Positions 1-8,096 of a DNA stretch of 21,067 nucleotides are shown piece by piece. Both the position numbers and the translations under genes were made by a program. Origin of the DNA: CAZPLZ01 sp964587525 (GTDB taxonomy: Bacteria; Oederibacteriota; CAKKQC01). Within the stretch, counting starts at the first letter, position 1. Each line of letters starts with the position of its first letter. The DNA is taken from assembly GCA_964587525.1 (NCBI GenBank), contig CAZPLZ010000038.1, positions 1-21,067 of the forward strand, in the 5' to 3' direction. Under the pieces are notes generated by a model. The model saw only the letters and a program-made list of their open reading frames with translations, searched no databases and was not told where the DNA came from.

Positions 1-1646
1 CGCACGCCGGCCTCCTTGGTGTACTCCTCCAGCACCATCTTGAATGCTGGACGCCTAATGGTGAACGCGCCAGGTTTGAGCCCCTGCTCTTTGAGCTGCT
101 TGGGCAGAAGAAACTGTCGCGCGATCTTCTCCTTTTCGATGTCCATGTAGCCCGGCAGCCGGAGGATCTCAAGCCGGTCCTGCAACGGGTACGGGATCCC
201 ATAGAGGACATTGGCGGTCGTGATGAACATGACCTCGGAGAGATCAAAGTCCACCTCCAGGTAGTGATCGTCGAACGCCTTGTTTTGCTCCGAATCCAGC
301 ACCTCCAGCAGCGCCGCGGATGGATCGCCGCGAAAATCCATGCTCATCTTGTCGACTTCGTCCAGCAGGAACACAGGGTTCCGAGAGCCAGCCTTGCGCA
401 TCCCCTGGATAATCTTGCCAGGAAGGGAGCCGATGTACGTGCGCCGGTGGCCACGGATCTCCGCCTCATCCCGCACCCCGCCCAGCGACATCCGCACGAA
501 CTTCCGGCCGAGGGCCCGCGCGATAGACTTCCCCAGCGAGGTCTTCCCCACACCCGGCGGCCCCACGAAGCACAGAATCACGCTCTTGCCAGGCTCGGCC
601 TTCTGCTTCACCTTAAGCTGCCGCACGGCCAGGTAATCCAGGATGCGGTCCTTAATCTTCGTCAAGCCGTAATGATCAGCATCGAGAATCTTCGCGGCTT
701 CCTTGAGGTTCAGGTGGTCCTGGGTGCGCACGCTCCAGGGCAGGGCGATCAGCCAGTCCACATACGTCCGGATGACCGTAGCCTCCGCGGAAACTGGCGC
801 CATCTTGGCGAGCCGGTCCACCTCGCGGTTTGCGCGCTGCTCTACCTCTTCTGGCATCTTGACTTCCTTGATCTTGCGCTTCAGCTCGTTGACCTCCTCC
901 TCGATCTCATCCTTCTGCCCTAATTCCTTCTGGATGGCCTTCAGTTGTTCGGAGAGATACCACTCGCGCTGCGTGTGCTCCATCTGCTTGCGGACCCGGC
1001 TCTGGATCTTACGTTCCAGGCCGAGGATCTCAAGTTCTTTGGCGAGCACCGCGGACAGATGCCTCAGCCGGGTGGCTGCCTGACTCATGCTCAGCACCTG
1101 CTGGCGCTCCTCCACCTTCAGCGGCAGGTAGGTCGCGACCACGTACGAGAACCGGGCCGGGGAATCGAGGTTGGTCATGGACTGCACCACTTCCTGCGGG
1201 ATTCGCCGGGAGAGCTTGGCGTACTCGTCGAACTGCCTCTGGACAGTCCGCCAGAGCGCTTCCAGACTGGGATCTGCCGCCTCCAGGTCTTCTTGAGGTT
1301 CTACCTCGACCTCGTAATAGCCGTTGCGTAGCACGAACTCTTTCAGACGCACCCGGCTCACACCCTCCGCACCGACACGCAACGCCTTGTCGGTGGACCT
1401 GAAGACCTTGAGGATCTCCGCCACACAACCGACGTCGTACAGATCCGAAGGTCCCGGGTCCTCCACCGAAGCGTCACGTTGCACGACCAGGACGATTTTC
1501 CCGTTGTGGTTCGCCATTGCGGCCTCCACAGCTTTCATGGAGAACGCGCGATGCACGTTCAGCGGGATGATCATCGTCGGAAAGACCACCTGGTCCCTTA
1601 AGGGTACGAGGGGGTACCGCTTGCCGGCTTTAGCTTCTTCAGCCAT
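1..1646 (-). CDS. lon: ATP-dependent protease Lon, N-terminal two thirds (cut by window edge)
   Basis: Lon is a cytosolic homo-oligomeric AAA+ serine protease that degrades misfolded and selected regulatory proteins. The window holds the first 548 codons and runs off the left edge; the family is usually about 800 residues. Visible are the N-terminal substrate-binding domain (about residues 10-200), a charged coiled-coil linker (about 200-290, rich in K, E and R), and the AAA+ module with Walker A GPPGVGKT at 362-369 and Walker B LLDEVDK with D429-E430. The catalytic Ser-Lys dyad lies beyond the edge and cannot be checked. The ATG at 1646 is preceded by a strong AAGGAGGA about 9 bases upstream, just past the clpP stop, so it is probably co-transcribed with clpP. 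There is no clpX between clpP and lon. Confidence 0.97.
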   Translation of the reverse strand, partial: MAEEAKAGKRYPLVPLRDQVVFPTMIIPLNVHRAFSMKAVEAAMANHNGKIVLVVQRDASVEDPGPSDLYDVGCVAEILKVFRSTDKALRVGAEGVSRVRLKEFVLRNGYYEVEVEPQEDLEAADPSLEALWRTVQRQFDEYAKLSRRIPQEVVQSMTNLDSPARFSYVVATYLPLKVEERQQVLSMSQAATRLRHLSAVLAKELEILGLERKIQSRVRKQMEHTQREWYLSEQLKAIQKELGQKDEIEEEVNELKRKIKEVKMPEEVEQRANREVDRLAKMAPVSAEATVIRTYVDWLIALPWSVRTQDHLNLKEAAKILDADHYGLTKIKDRILDYLAVRQLKVKQKAEPGKSVILCFVGPPGVGKTSLGKSIARALGRKFVRMSLGGVRDEAEIRGHRRTYIGSLPGKIIQGMRKAGSRNPVFLLDEVDKMSMDFRGDPSAALLEVLDSEQNKAFDDHYLEVDFDLSEVMFITTANVLYGIPYPLQDRLEILRLPGYMDIEKEKIARQFLLPKQLKEQGLKPGAFTIRRPAFKMVLEEYTKEAGV

Positions 1647-1662
1647 AAGGCATCAGTCCTCC

Positions 1663-2271
1663 TTAAGCCGCATTGCTCTGCGGCTTAACCTTCTTTGGCG
1701 CGAACACCTCATCCACGATGCCGTACGCCTTGGCCTCTTCGGCAGTCATGTAAAAATCACGGTCGGTGTCCTTCTGAATCTTTTCAAGCGACTGCCCAGT
1801 ATGCTCAACGAAGATTTCATTGAGACGGTCGCGCATCCGGAGGATCTCCCGCGCCTGGATGTCGATGTCCGTCGCCTGCCCCTGGACACCCCCCAGTGGC
1901 TGGTGAATCAGAATGCGGGCGTGCGGGAGCGCAAACCGCCGCCCCTTGGAGCCCGCACACAGCAGCAGTGCGGCCATGCTGGCAGCCTGTCCAACGCAGA
2001 TGGTGGACACGGGCGGCTTGATGTACTGCATCGTGTCGTAAATCGCCAGTCCCGACGTCACCATGCCACCCGGTGAGTTAATGTAGAGGTTGATAGGCTT
2101 TTCGGGGTCATCGCCTTCCAGAAAGAGCAACTGCGCAACGATCAGGTTGGCCACCTCATCATCAAAGGGCATGCCGATAAAGATGATGCGCTCTTTGAGC
2201 AAGCGGGAAAATATATCGAAAGCGCGCTCCCCTCGGCTGGTTTGCTCCACCACCACTGGTACGAGTCCCAT
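1663..2271 (-). CDS. clpP: ATP-dependent Clp protease proteolytic subunit ClpP
   Basis: ClpP forms the double-heptamer serine-protease chamber that degrades substrates unfolded by ClpX, ClpA or ClpC. At 202 residues it has the normal family length. The catalytic triad is readable as S98 (in GQAASMAA), H123 (in ILIHQPLGG) and D172 (in DTDRDFYM). The ATG at 2271 has an AAGGAGGA Shine-Dalgarno about 8 bases upstream, and the TAG of tig lies just before it, so it is the second gene of a tig-clpP-lon block. Its usual partner gene clpX is not next to it; the unfoldase must be encoded elsewhere. No broken or missing key residue was seen. Confidence 0.98.
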   Translation of the reverse strand: MGLVPVVVEQTSRGERAFDIFSRLLKERIIFIGMPFDDEVANLIVAQLLFLEGDDPEKPINLYINSPGGMVTSGLAIYDTMQYIKPPVSTICVGQAASMAALLLCAGSKGRRFALPHARILIHQPLGGVQGQATDIDIQAREILRMRDRLNEIFVEHTGQSLEKIQKDTDRDFYMTAEEAKAYGIVDEVFAPKKVKPQSNAA

Positions 2272-2290
2272 GAGTTTGTTCCTCCTTAAT

Positions 2291-3580
2291 CTAGAGACAG
2301 AGGGCTCGCTCGGTCACGTGCCCCTGGCTGATGACCCAGTCGAGCGTCCGGTCCTGCCGGAGCCGGTGCCGCAGCCGCTCCCAGCGTCCGTTGGCCTTGA
2401 GCTCAACGAAGAGTTTATCCGGCACACCCTTCTCATTCGGGTGGTTCTCGCGGATCTCACGTTCCAGATCCGCATCGGTCACCGCGATCCCCTCCTTCCG
2501 GGAGATGGCCTCCAGCACGAAAGCCTCCCGTACCGCGCGGCCCGCCGACGGCCGGAACATCTCCTTAAACTGCTTTGCGTCCAAGCGCAGTTGCTGGATT
2601 CCCTTGAGTCCCTGCCGGGCCAGCTCCTCCGCGCCTCGCACCGCCATGTACTGCATCTCCTCTTCCACGAGCGTTGGGGCAACTTCCGTGGGGACAAACC
2701 GGAGGAGCCGGTCCACCACCACAGCACGGAGCCGCTCCCGCACTTCTCGCTCTCGCTCCGAGCGCAATCGCTCCGCCACCGTGCGCCGCATGTCTTCCAT
2801 GGTCTTATAATCCCCCGAGGCGCGGGCAAACTCGCCGTCCAGCTCTGGCAGTTTTGCGGTCTTCAGCTCCTTAAGATTCACGGATAGCACGGCGGTCTTC
2901 CCAGCCAACGCCTGGTTGGTATGGTTGGCCGGGTAGGCAACCGTAAGGCTCATCGTTTCGCCAACCCGTCGCCCAACCAAGCTCTCCTCGATCTCTCGCA
3001 TGGTCTCTCCGCTGCCGATGAACACCAGGACGTCCCGGCCGGTGCTGCCCTCAAAGGGACTTCCGTCCACCGTGCCGTCATAGTCGATCACCGCCAGATC
3101 GCCCCATCGTGCAGGCCGGTCCACGCTCGTGTAGGTAGCCATGCGCCGCCGTAAGCCCTCAACGACCGAGTCCGCATCCTCCGGCCTGACCATGACCGCT
3201 TCGCGTGTCAGACTCAGTCCGCGGTACTCTTCCAGGACAACCTCAGGCGCCAGCTCGATGGTCAAGAGGAAGGCCATCCCTTCACCGGAGGGGTGGATGC
3301 TGGACACCGCGGGGTTGGTCACCGGCGAAAGCTTGGTGTCAGCCAGAATCGTCCGTGCGCTGTGGCCAATCGCGTGCTGGATGGTCTCCTCTTGGAGCTC
3401 CTTTCCGAACCGCTGCTCCAGCACCTGCGGAGAAACTTTCCCCTTGCGAAATCCAGGCATGTTGATCTTACCCCCCACCTCGGCGTACGCGTGCGCGCGG
3501 GCACGCTGGTACTCGGGTCCATCCAACTCGACCTTGAACACGCGCTTGCAGGGCTTCTCTTCGGTCAGGGTGTATTTCAT
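2291..3580 (-). CDS. tig: Trigger factor (ribosome-associated chaperone and peptidyl-prolyl isomerase)
   Basis: Trigger factor binds the ribosome near the peptide exit tunnel and shields nascent chains. At 429 residues it matches the family. The ribosome-binding signature GFRKGK is at residues 43-48, an FKBP-type PPIase domain spans about 155-240 (GDLAVIDYDGTVDG, then FEGSTGRD), and a long helical, charged C-terminal chaperone domain follows. The PPIase domain includes a short insertion-like segment (YPANHTNQALAGK), which is common in the family. The ATG at 3580 lies only 13 bases after the glcF stop and has a weak AGAGAA upstream, so it is probably read from the same transcript as glcDEF. 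The tig-clpP-lon order is the classical one except for the missing clpX. Confidence 0.96.
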   Translation of the reverse strand: MKYTLTEEKPCKRVFKVELDGPEYQRARAHAYAEVGGKINMPGFRKGKVSPQVLEQRFGKELQEETIQHAIGHSARTILADTKLSPVTNPAVSSIHPSGEGMAFLLTIELAPEVVLEEYRGLSLTREAVMVRPEDADSVVEGLRRRMATYTSVDRPARWGDLAVIDYDGTVDGSPFEGSTGRDVLVFIGSGETMREIEESLVGRRVGETMSLTVAYPANHTNQALAGKTAVLSVNLKELKTAKLPELDGEFARASGDYKTMEDMRRTVAERLRSEREREVRERLRAVVVDRLLRFVPTEVAPTLVEEEMQYMAVRGAEELARQGLKGIQQLRLDAKQFKEMFRPSAGRAVREAFVLEAISRKEGIAVTDADLEREIRENHPNEKGVPDKLFVELKANGRWERLRHRLRQDRTLDWVISQGHVTERALCL

Positions 3581-3593
3581 GTTCTCTGGTTAA

Positions 3594-4913
3594 TTATATC
3601 GGCTCAGCCCCCCTTCGCCCCTCATCAGTCTTTGGGGGGAGAGGGGGGAGGAGTCCATATCCTAGTGCCAGCAGCTCGGCCAGGTGATAAAGCTTCGGCG
3701 CTCCCATCTCTGCTTTGAGGCCATTTCGCAACTGCAGGAGGCACCCCGGGTTGGCCGTCACCACCGCATCCACCTTGGCGGCCAGCATATGCCCAACCTT
3801 GCGCCGTTTGAGGTCGTTCGCCATCTCCGGCTGGAGCAGGTTGTACACCCCCGCACTCCCACAACAGATCTCCTGCTCCGGAAGTTCCACCAGGCTTAAG
3901 CCCGGGATGGCGCGCAACAGCTCCCGGGGCTGGGCGGTGATGCTCTGCGCGTGGCTGAGATGGCACGCCTCCTGGTACGCGACCCGCAGCCGCACTTCCC
4001 GGTACGGCGGGCGGTCTTGCACCAGGCCAGCCGCGACCTCCGTGAAATCCCGCACCTTTCGGGCAAATGCTTCGCCAACATCTTCAGGCAGGATGTGCCC
4101 GTAGTCCTTCATGGTTGAGCCACATCCCGCCGCATTCGTGACAATGACATCCACCTGCGCTTGTGCAAACGATTGCACCAGCGTGGCCCCCAGTCGCACG
4201 GCCAAACCCCTCTCCCCCTCATGCAGGGCCAGCGCCCCGCAGCAACCCTGCCCGCGAGGAATCACCACCTCGCATCCCAGCTCCTGCAGCAGTGACACAT
4301 AGAGCCGGTTGACCTCCGGCAGGAAACCTTCCATGACGCAACCGAGCATGAACCCCACGCGCATCTTCCGCTCGCCCTTGGCAGGAACGATCTCAGGGGG
4401 GGAGGAGGCGAACGGCGACGGAATCCGCTCCGGAAGCAGGTCCAGTGACTGGCTTGTCCAGGAAAGTGGCAGCCGTCTGGCAAACCGGGTGAGAACCTCT
4501 CGCAGTCCCAGCGCCTGTGCCACCCACAGGGGCAGGAGCGACCAGCGCAACGCGCGTGCCGAGGGCAACACATGACGGAAGAACCAGCGCCAACCCACCG
4601 GAAGCTCCCGCGGCGCGTGCTCGGTGAGCCAGGCTCGGGTATCCTCGATGAGATCGCGGTATGGCACTCCCGAAGGGCAGGCCGTTTCGCAGGCAAAGCA
4701 GGTCAGGCACCGGTCCAGGTGCGTTTTTACTTGGCGCGTGGGTTCAATGCGCCCTTCCTGCAGCGCCCGCATGAAGTAAATCCGTCCGCGCGGGGAATCG
4801 GCTTCATCTCCGTTGAGCGCGTAGGTGGGACAGGACGGCAGACAGAACCCGCAATGAATGCAGGACAACATCTTGGATTCATCAATGACGCTGCGTTGGG
4901 CCGGAGCCGTCAT
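3594..4913 (-). CDS. glcF: Glycolate oxidase iron-sulfur subunit GlcF
   Basis: GlcF carries electrons from the FAD subunits of glycolate (or D-lactate) oxidase toward the quinone pool. I start it at the ATG at 4913, which overlaps the glcE stop by one base (TGATG) and gives 439 residues; an upstream in-frame start at 4943 would add ten residues inside glcE. Two 4Fe-4S motifs are visible: C18-x2-C21-x2-C24-x3-C28-P and C69-x2-C72-x2-C75-x3-C79-P. Two CCG-type cysteine-rich domains follow, each ending in a CCG (GCCGALALHEGE, then ICCGSAGVYN). The last 20 or so residues (PPLPPKTDEGRRGAEPI) are encoded by G/C-rich repeat-like DNA and are unlikely to be a conserved part of the protein. A related LutA/LldE-type lactate enzyme is a possible alternative, but the glcD and glcE neighbours favour GlcF. 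Confidence 0.93.
   Translation of the reverse strand: MTAPAQRSVIDESKMLSCIHCGFCLPSCPTYALNGDEADSPRGRIYFMRALQEGRIEPTRQVKTHLDRCLTCFACETACPSGVPYRDLIEDTRAWLTEHAPRELPVGWRWFFRHVLPSARALRWSLLPLWVAQALGLREVLTRFARRLPLSWTSQSLDLLPERIPSPFASSPPEIVPAKGERKMRVGFMLGCVMEGFLPEVNRLYVSLLQELGCEVVIPRGQGCCGALALHEGERGLAVRLGATLVQSFAQAQVDVIVTNAAGCGSTMKDYGHILPEDVGEAFARKVRDFTEVAAGLVQDRPPYREVRLRVAYQEACHLSHAQSITAQPRELLRAIPGLSLVELPEQEICCGSAGVYNLLQPEMANDLKRRKVGHMLAAKVDAVVTANPGCLLQLRNGLKAEMGAPKLYHLAELLALGYGLLPPLPPKTDEGRRGAEPI
3618..3646. repeat. Degenerate copy of the CCCTCTCCC-type repeat inside the glcF 3' end (copy C)
   Basis: The plus strand reads ccctcatcagtctttggggggagaggg: the ccctca and ggggggagaggg parts match copies A and B, but the second stem arm is missing, so no strong hairpin forms. 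It lies inside the last codons of glcF. The resemblance is partial, so membership in the repeat family is likely rather than certain. Confidence 0.4.
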
Positions 4914-6070
4914 CAGGCCGTTGCGAGCCGGCCCGCAAGGCACCCGGTCGGATCGAAAATCTTCCGTAGCGACTCGTTCAACTCCCGAACCCGCTGAGGC
5001 TGGCCGGGCTGGCTTTCCGCCTCAGCCAGCGGCCCTCGCTCCTGGACCACCCAGCCGCCCAGGCCGCCGGTCACCCGGGTGAGCCGTTGCAGGAAATCCC
5101 GGGCCTCAGCGGCCGAAAAATCGCGGCCCGGACCGACGCGAACCAGCCCGTTGCCGGCGTTGGCGTACACCGGGCCCTCCACGGCATCGAGAATTCCCTG
5201 CAACTGCCGTTTCGGGACGCTGACACGGAACACTGGGCCGGGCGCTTCCCACAACTGCCGGGTCCAATCAACCACCAGCGACCGGCCAGCGTCCTGGGCG
5301 TGCTCTTCCACCTGGCTGCCCGTGAGCAGCGCCAACAGCGTATCCCGCTGGGCGGCCACCTGTTCCCGGAGCCCTTCGAACCCTGCGGCGAGCCGGTACT
5401 TTCCCCACTTGCCCTGGACTTCCAGGAAGGATGGAAACAGCTCGGCCTCGAAGATCGCGCGGAGTTTCGCGCTCAATTCGGAAGCGGATGCAAACGCCAC
5501 ACTGGCCGCCCAGGTGTCTTCCGCCAATGGCTTGACCCTGAGCGTCGCCTCGGCAATGACCCCCAGGGTCCCGCGTGATCCGACCAGGAGCCGGGTCAGA
5601 TCGTACCCGGCCACGTTCTTCACCACCCGGCCGCCCGGCCGGATGATCTTGCCCTCGGGCAGCACAACGGTCACTCCCAGCACATGGTCACGGGGCGCAC
5701 CCCACCCCAGCCGGCGCGGACCCGCAATCCCGGCGGCGATCAACCCGCCGATCGTCTGCTGATCCGGCCACGGATAATCCCAGGGCACCTCCTGCCCGTG
5801 GCCCGCCAATTGCCGCTGAAGCTCCGCCAGGGTGACCCCCGCCTCAACCCTGACCACCAGCTCCTCCGGTTCGTAGAAGACGGTCCGGTTCAGTTTGGCC
5901 GTGCCCAACACGATGTCCACCGGTCGAAGCGGCTCGCGGAAATGAAGCCAGCATCCTCCTCCGCACGGCAGGACGGATTTTCCCGATAATGCCGCGCTGG
6001 TCAGCTCGTTGCGGACTTCCTCCACGGACGCCGGCTCGACGGTGACGGCTGAGGCAAGCGGCTCACGCAT
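4913..6070 (-). CDS. glcE: Glycolate oxidase FAD-binding subunit GlcE
   Basis: GlcE is the second flavin-fold subunit of glycolate oxidase, working with GlcD and GlcF to convert glycolate to glyoxylate. The chosen ATG at 6070 gives 385 residues, close to the family size; a longer open frame back to 6229 only overlaps glcD and looks unlike protein. The FAD-binding-4 (PCMH) fold is visible: LPCGGG near residue 35, GGLIAAGIAGPRRLG at about 108-122, RDHVLG at 127-132, then GGRVVKNVAGYDLTRLLVGS and GTLGVIAEATLRVKP to about residue 181. The gene follows glcD after a 31-bp gap holding a perfect 18-nt palindrome, and its stop overlaps the glcF start. No strong Shine-Dalgarno precedes the ATG, so coupling to glcD translation is plausible. 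Confidence 0.93.
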   Translation of the reverse strand: MREPLASAVTVEPASVEEVRNELTSAALSGKSVLPCGGGCWLHFREPLRPVDIVLGTAKLNRTVFYEPEELVVRVEAGVTLAELQRQLAGHGQEVPWDYPWPDQQTIGGLIAAGIAGPRRLGWGAPRDHVLGVTVVLPEGKIIRPGGRVVKNVAGYDLTRLLVGSRGTLGVIAEATLRVKPLAEDTWAASVAFASASELSAKLRAIFEAELFPSFLEVQGKWGKYRLAAGFEGLREQVAAQRDTLLALLTGSQVEEHAQDAGRSLVVDWTRQLWEAPGPVFRVSVPKRQLQGILDAVEGPVYANAGNGLVRVGPGRDFSAAEARDFLQRLTRVTGGLGGWVVQERGPLAEAESQPGQPQRVRELNESLRKIFDPTGCLAGRLATA

Positions 6071-6080
6071 CGTGCTCAAA

Positions 6081-6098
6081 GCCCCCGCCGGCGGGGGC
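6081..6098. repeat. Perfect 18-nt palindrome in the glcD-glcE gap
   Basis: The sequence gcccccgcc followed by ggcgggggc is a perfect inverted repeat that fills most of the 31-bp gap between the glcD stop and the glcE start. In RNA it would fold as a short, very stable GC hairpin. There is no U-tract after it, so it is not a standard intrinsic terminator. It could stabilise the glcD 3' end or lower expression of glcE and glcF relative to glcD. That role is inference. Confidence 0.6.
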
Positions 6099-6101
6099 GG
6101 T

Positions 6102-7511
6102 TCATGCCGCCGCCTGTTTTTTAGGGATGACTTCCATGCAGGTGCCGCCGGTCGGCAACACTTTGCACGGATTGCTCCGCAACTCAGGATCAAACAGCCG
6201 TTTGACCCGGTCCATGATCTCCAGATCATCCTCGCTGAACTGCTGGCGCATAAACTCCACTTTTTCGATCCCGATGCCGTGCTCGCCCGTCACACTTCCG
6301 CCCAGCTCGATGGTTCGGCGGACGATCTCGTGGTTCACCGCGATCATCCGCTCCATCTGCTCGGGCACACGCTCGTCAAACAGGGTCAACGGATGCAAAT
6401 TGCCGTCGCCGGCATGAAGCAGGTTGGCGATCCGCAGGCCATGCTCCTTGGCCAGGGCCTCGATCTTCACCGCCATCTCCGGCAGCCGGCTGCGGGGAAT
6501 CACCACGTCCTGGGTGCAGTAGCTGGGCGAGAGCCGGCCGATGGCGGCGGCGGCCTTTTTCCGGCCGCTCCACAGGGCCGCGCGTTCAGCGGCATCGCGG
6601 GCCACCCGGACCTCGGTCGCGCCTTCCTGCCGGCACAATTCGGCCACGCGCTCCCCGGTGCGCTCCAGCCCCGCGGCCAGCCCATCCAGCTCGATCAGCA
6701 GCACCGCGCCGGCGTCCAGCGGCAGGCCGATCTTGAACGACTGCTCCACCGCGGAGATGATCAGGTGGTCCATCAGCTCGAGCGCAGCCGGGACCACACC
6801 CGCCGAGATGATCGCCGAAACCCCGCGGGTCGCACTTTCAAAGGACGGGAAGACCGCCAGCAGGGTCTTCCAGGCGGGCTGGATCCGGGTCAGCCGCACA
6901 AAGATCTTGATGACCACTCCCAGCGTGCCTTCGGAGCCGACCAACAGCCCGCGCAGGTCGTATCCGGGCGCGTCTTCGCATGAACCGGCCACCGTCACAA
7001 CCTCGCCGTCCGGCAGCACGACCTCCAAACCCAGCACATGGTTCGTGGTCACGCCGGATTTCAGCGTGTGGGGACCCCCGGAATTGTTCGCCACGTTCCC
7101 GCCGATCGTACACGCGCTCTGACTGGAAGGGTCCGGTGCATAGCAGTACCCGTACGGTTCCGCGGCGCGGGTCAGGTGCAGGTTCACCACGCCGGGCTCG
7201 ACCACCGCATACGCCTCAGCCGGGTTCAGCTCCAGGATCTGCTTTAAGCGCGACAGGACCAGCAGCACTCCTCGCTGGGCGACGTACACGCCGCCGGCCA
7301 GCCCGGTGCCGGCGCCACGGGGCACGAACGGAATTTTCTCGCGCGCCAGGACACGGATAACCGGCGCCACCTGCTCGCTGCGCGTCGGAATCACCACCAC
7401 GTCAGCCCGGCCCTTGGCAATGGTATACGCATCGCACTCGTACACCATGCGGGCTTCTGGTGAGGTGTGCACTCCTGCGGGGCCGATGATGCCGCGCAGC
7501 TCCTCGATCAC
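6102..7511 (-). CDS. glcD: Glycolate oxidase catalytic FAD subunit GlcD
   Basis: GlcD is the catalytic flavoprotein of glycolate oxidase; D-lactate and other 2-hydroxyacids are possible substrates in this family. The FAD-binding-4 domain shows PRGAGTGLAGG (residues 64-74 from this start), APDPSSQSACTIGGNVANN, and APGYDLRGLLVGSEGTLGVV. The C-terminal FAD-oxidase domain has NLLHAGDGNLHPL, GGSVTGEHGIG and a DPELRSNPCKVLP end. The start is uncertain. I use GTG at 7511 (469 residues), which avoids overlap with the upstream gene. TTG codons at 7553 and 7580 would lengthen the protein by 14 or 23 residues and overlap the upstream gene by up to 47 bases. None has a clear Shine-Dalgarno, and the first in-frame ATG lies inside conserved sequence. 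It heads the glcDEF set. Confidence 0.93.
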   Translation of the reverse strand: MIEELRGIIGPAGVHTSPEARMVYECDAYTIAKGRADVVVIPTRSEQVAPVIRVLAREKIPFVPRGAGTGLAGGVYVAQRGVLLVLSRLKQILELNPAEAYAVVEPGVVNLHLTRAAEPYGYCYAPDPSSQSACTIGGNVANNSGGPHTLKSGVTTNHVLGLEVVLPDGEVVTVAGSCEDAPGYDLRGLLVGSEGTLGVVIKIFVRLTRIQPAWKTLLAVFPSFESATRGVSAIISAGVVPAALELMDHLIISAVEQSFKIGLPLDAGAVLLIELDGLAAGLERTGERVAELCRQEGATEVRVARDAAERAALWSGRKKAAAAIGRLSPSYCTQDVVIPRSRLPEMAVKIEALAKEHGLRIANLLHAGDGNLHPLTLFDERVPEQMERMIAVNHEIVRRTIELGGSVTGEHGIGIEKVEFMRQQFSEDDLEIMDRVKRLFDPELRSNPCKVLPTGGTCMEVIPKKQAAA

Positions 7512-7533
7512 CGAGGGGCTGACGGCCGCCCGG

Positions 7534-7776
7534 TCAGGAGCGGAAGACTTCAACCGGGACGCCGCTCTTGCCGTCGTCAATCAGAAAATCGAGAGCCTGG
7601 ACTTTGCCGAGCAGCCGCGCCGCCACCATGAGATGAGCCCAGGTAGGTGCACAGCCCTTGATCTGCACGTGTTTGCCCGCATAGGGGGAGAGATCAAAAC
7701 TTTCCAGCTTCTGCTTGAAGCCAGCCACATCAATCTTGCCTGACATGATCTGGTTGAGGTCCAACAACTCCGCCAT
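7534..7776 (-). CDS. Small conserved-looking protein next to Fe-S carriers, possibly a single-unit DUF2480 relative
   Basis: This 80-residue protein starts at an ATG two bases after the stop of the upstream A-type carrier, so it is clearly in the same operon. It has no signal peptide or membrane segment. The C-terminal half holds the most distinctive motif, KHVQIKGCAPTWAHLMVAAR, with a lone cysteine C42, followed by a hydrophobic strand (ALDFLIDD) and VPVEVF. This pattern (V-x-IKGC, then WA-x-LMVA, then a VP-V/L-F end) resembles, from memory, the units of DUF2480, a Bacteroidetes family often found beside SUF Fe-S genes; here only one unit is present. The resemblance is unconfirmed. Its place between two Fe-S carriers and an Fe-S flavoenzyme suggests a role in cluster assembly or delivery. 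It may equally be an unrelated small protein. Confidence 0.75.
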   Translation of the reverse strand: MAELLDLNQIMSGKIDVAGFKQKLESFDLSPYAGKHVQIKGCAPTWAHLMVAARLLGKVQALDFLIDDGKSGVPVEVFRS

Positions 7777-7778
7777 GG

Positions 7779-8096
7779 TTAGACCGCAAATGACTGGCCG
7801 CACGAGCACTCGGCGACCGCGTTCGGATTGTTGATCTTGAACCCGGAGAACTTAAGGCTCTCGATGTAGTCCACTTGCGACCCCATGAGGTACAGCGCGC
7901 TGGCGGGGTCCACGACCAGCTTCACACCGGCAGCTTCGATCACCGCATCTTCGGGAGCCGGCATAACTTCCAGATCCAGCTTGTACTGCAGGCCGGAGCA
8001 ACCGCCCCCGATCACGCGCAGCGCCCCGCCCTCCTTGCCCTGTTTAACCAAGAGCTGACCGACCTTTTTTGCGGCTTTTTCGGTGACCGTCACCAT
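7779..8096 (-). CDS. A-type iron-sulfur carrier protein (HesB/IscA/ErpA family), second copy
   Basis: A-type carriers receive Fe-S clusters from a scaffold and hand them to target enzymes. This 105-residue protein has the normal length and all three ligand cysteines: C33 in GGCSGLQY, and C97 and C99 in AECSCGQSF. Its ATG directly follows the TAG of the upstream paralogue (TAGATG), so translation is probably coupled. It differs clearly from the neighbour (for example YIESLKFSGFKINNP versus YVETIEGEGFSVTNP), so the pair is an old duplication rather than a recent one. The targets could include GlcF downstream and the Nuo cluster proteins nearby, but that is inferred from position only. I cannot say whether it is closer to IscA, ErpA or SufA. 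Confidence 0.95.
   Translation of the reverse strand: MVTVTEKAAKKVGQLLVKQGKEGGALRVIGGGCSGLQYKLDLEVMPAPEDAVIEAAGVKLVVDPASALYLMGSQVDYIESLKFSGFKINNPNAVAECSCGQSFAV

Noticed and set aside
264..1331. Overlapping plus-strand open frames
   Set aside because: All are antisense to lon, whose minus-strand frame is continuous and has the Walker motifs.
6009..6983. Plus-strand open frame of about 324 codons
   Set aside because: Antisense to glcD and glcE, with low-complexity His/Gln/Asp-rich translation and no recognisable motif.
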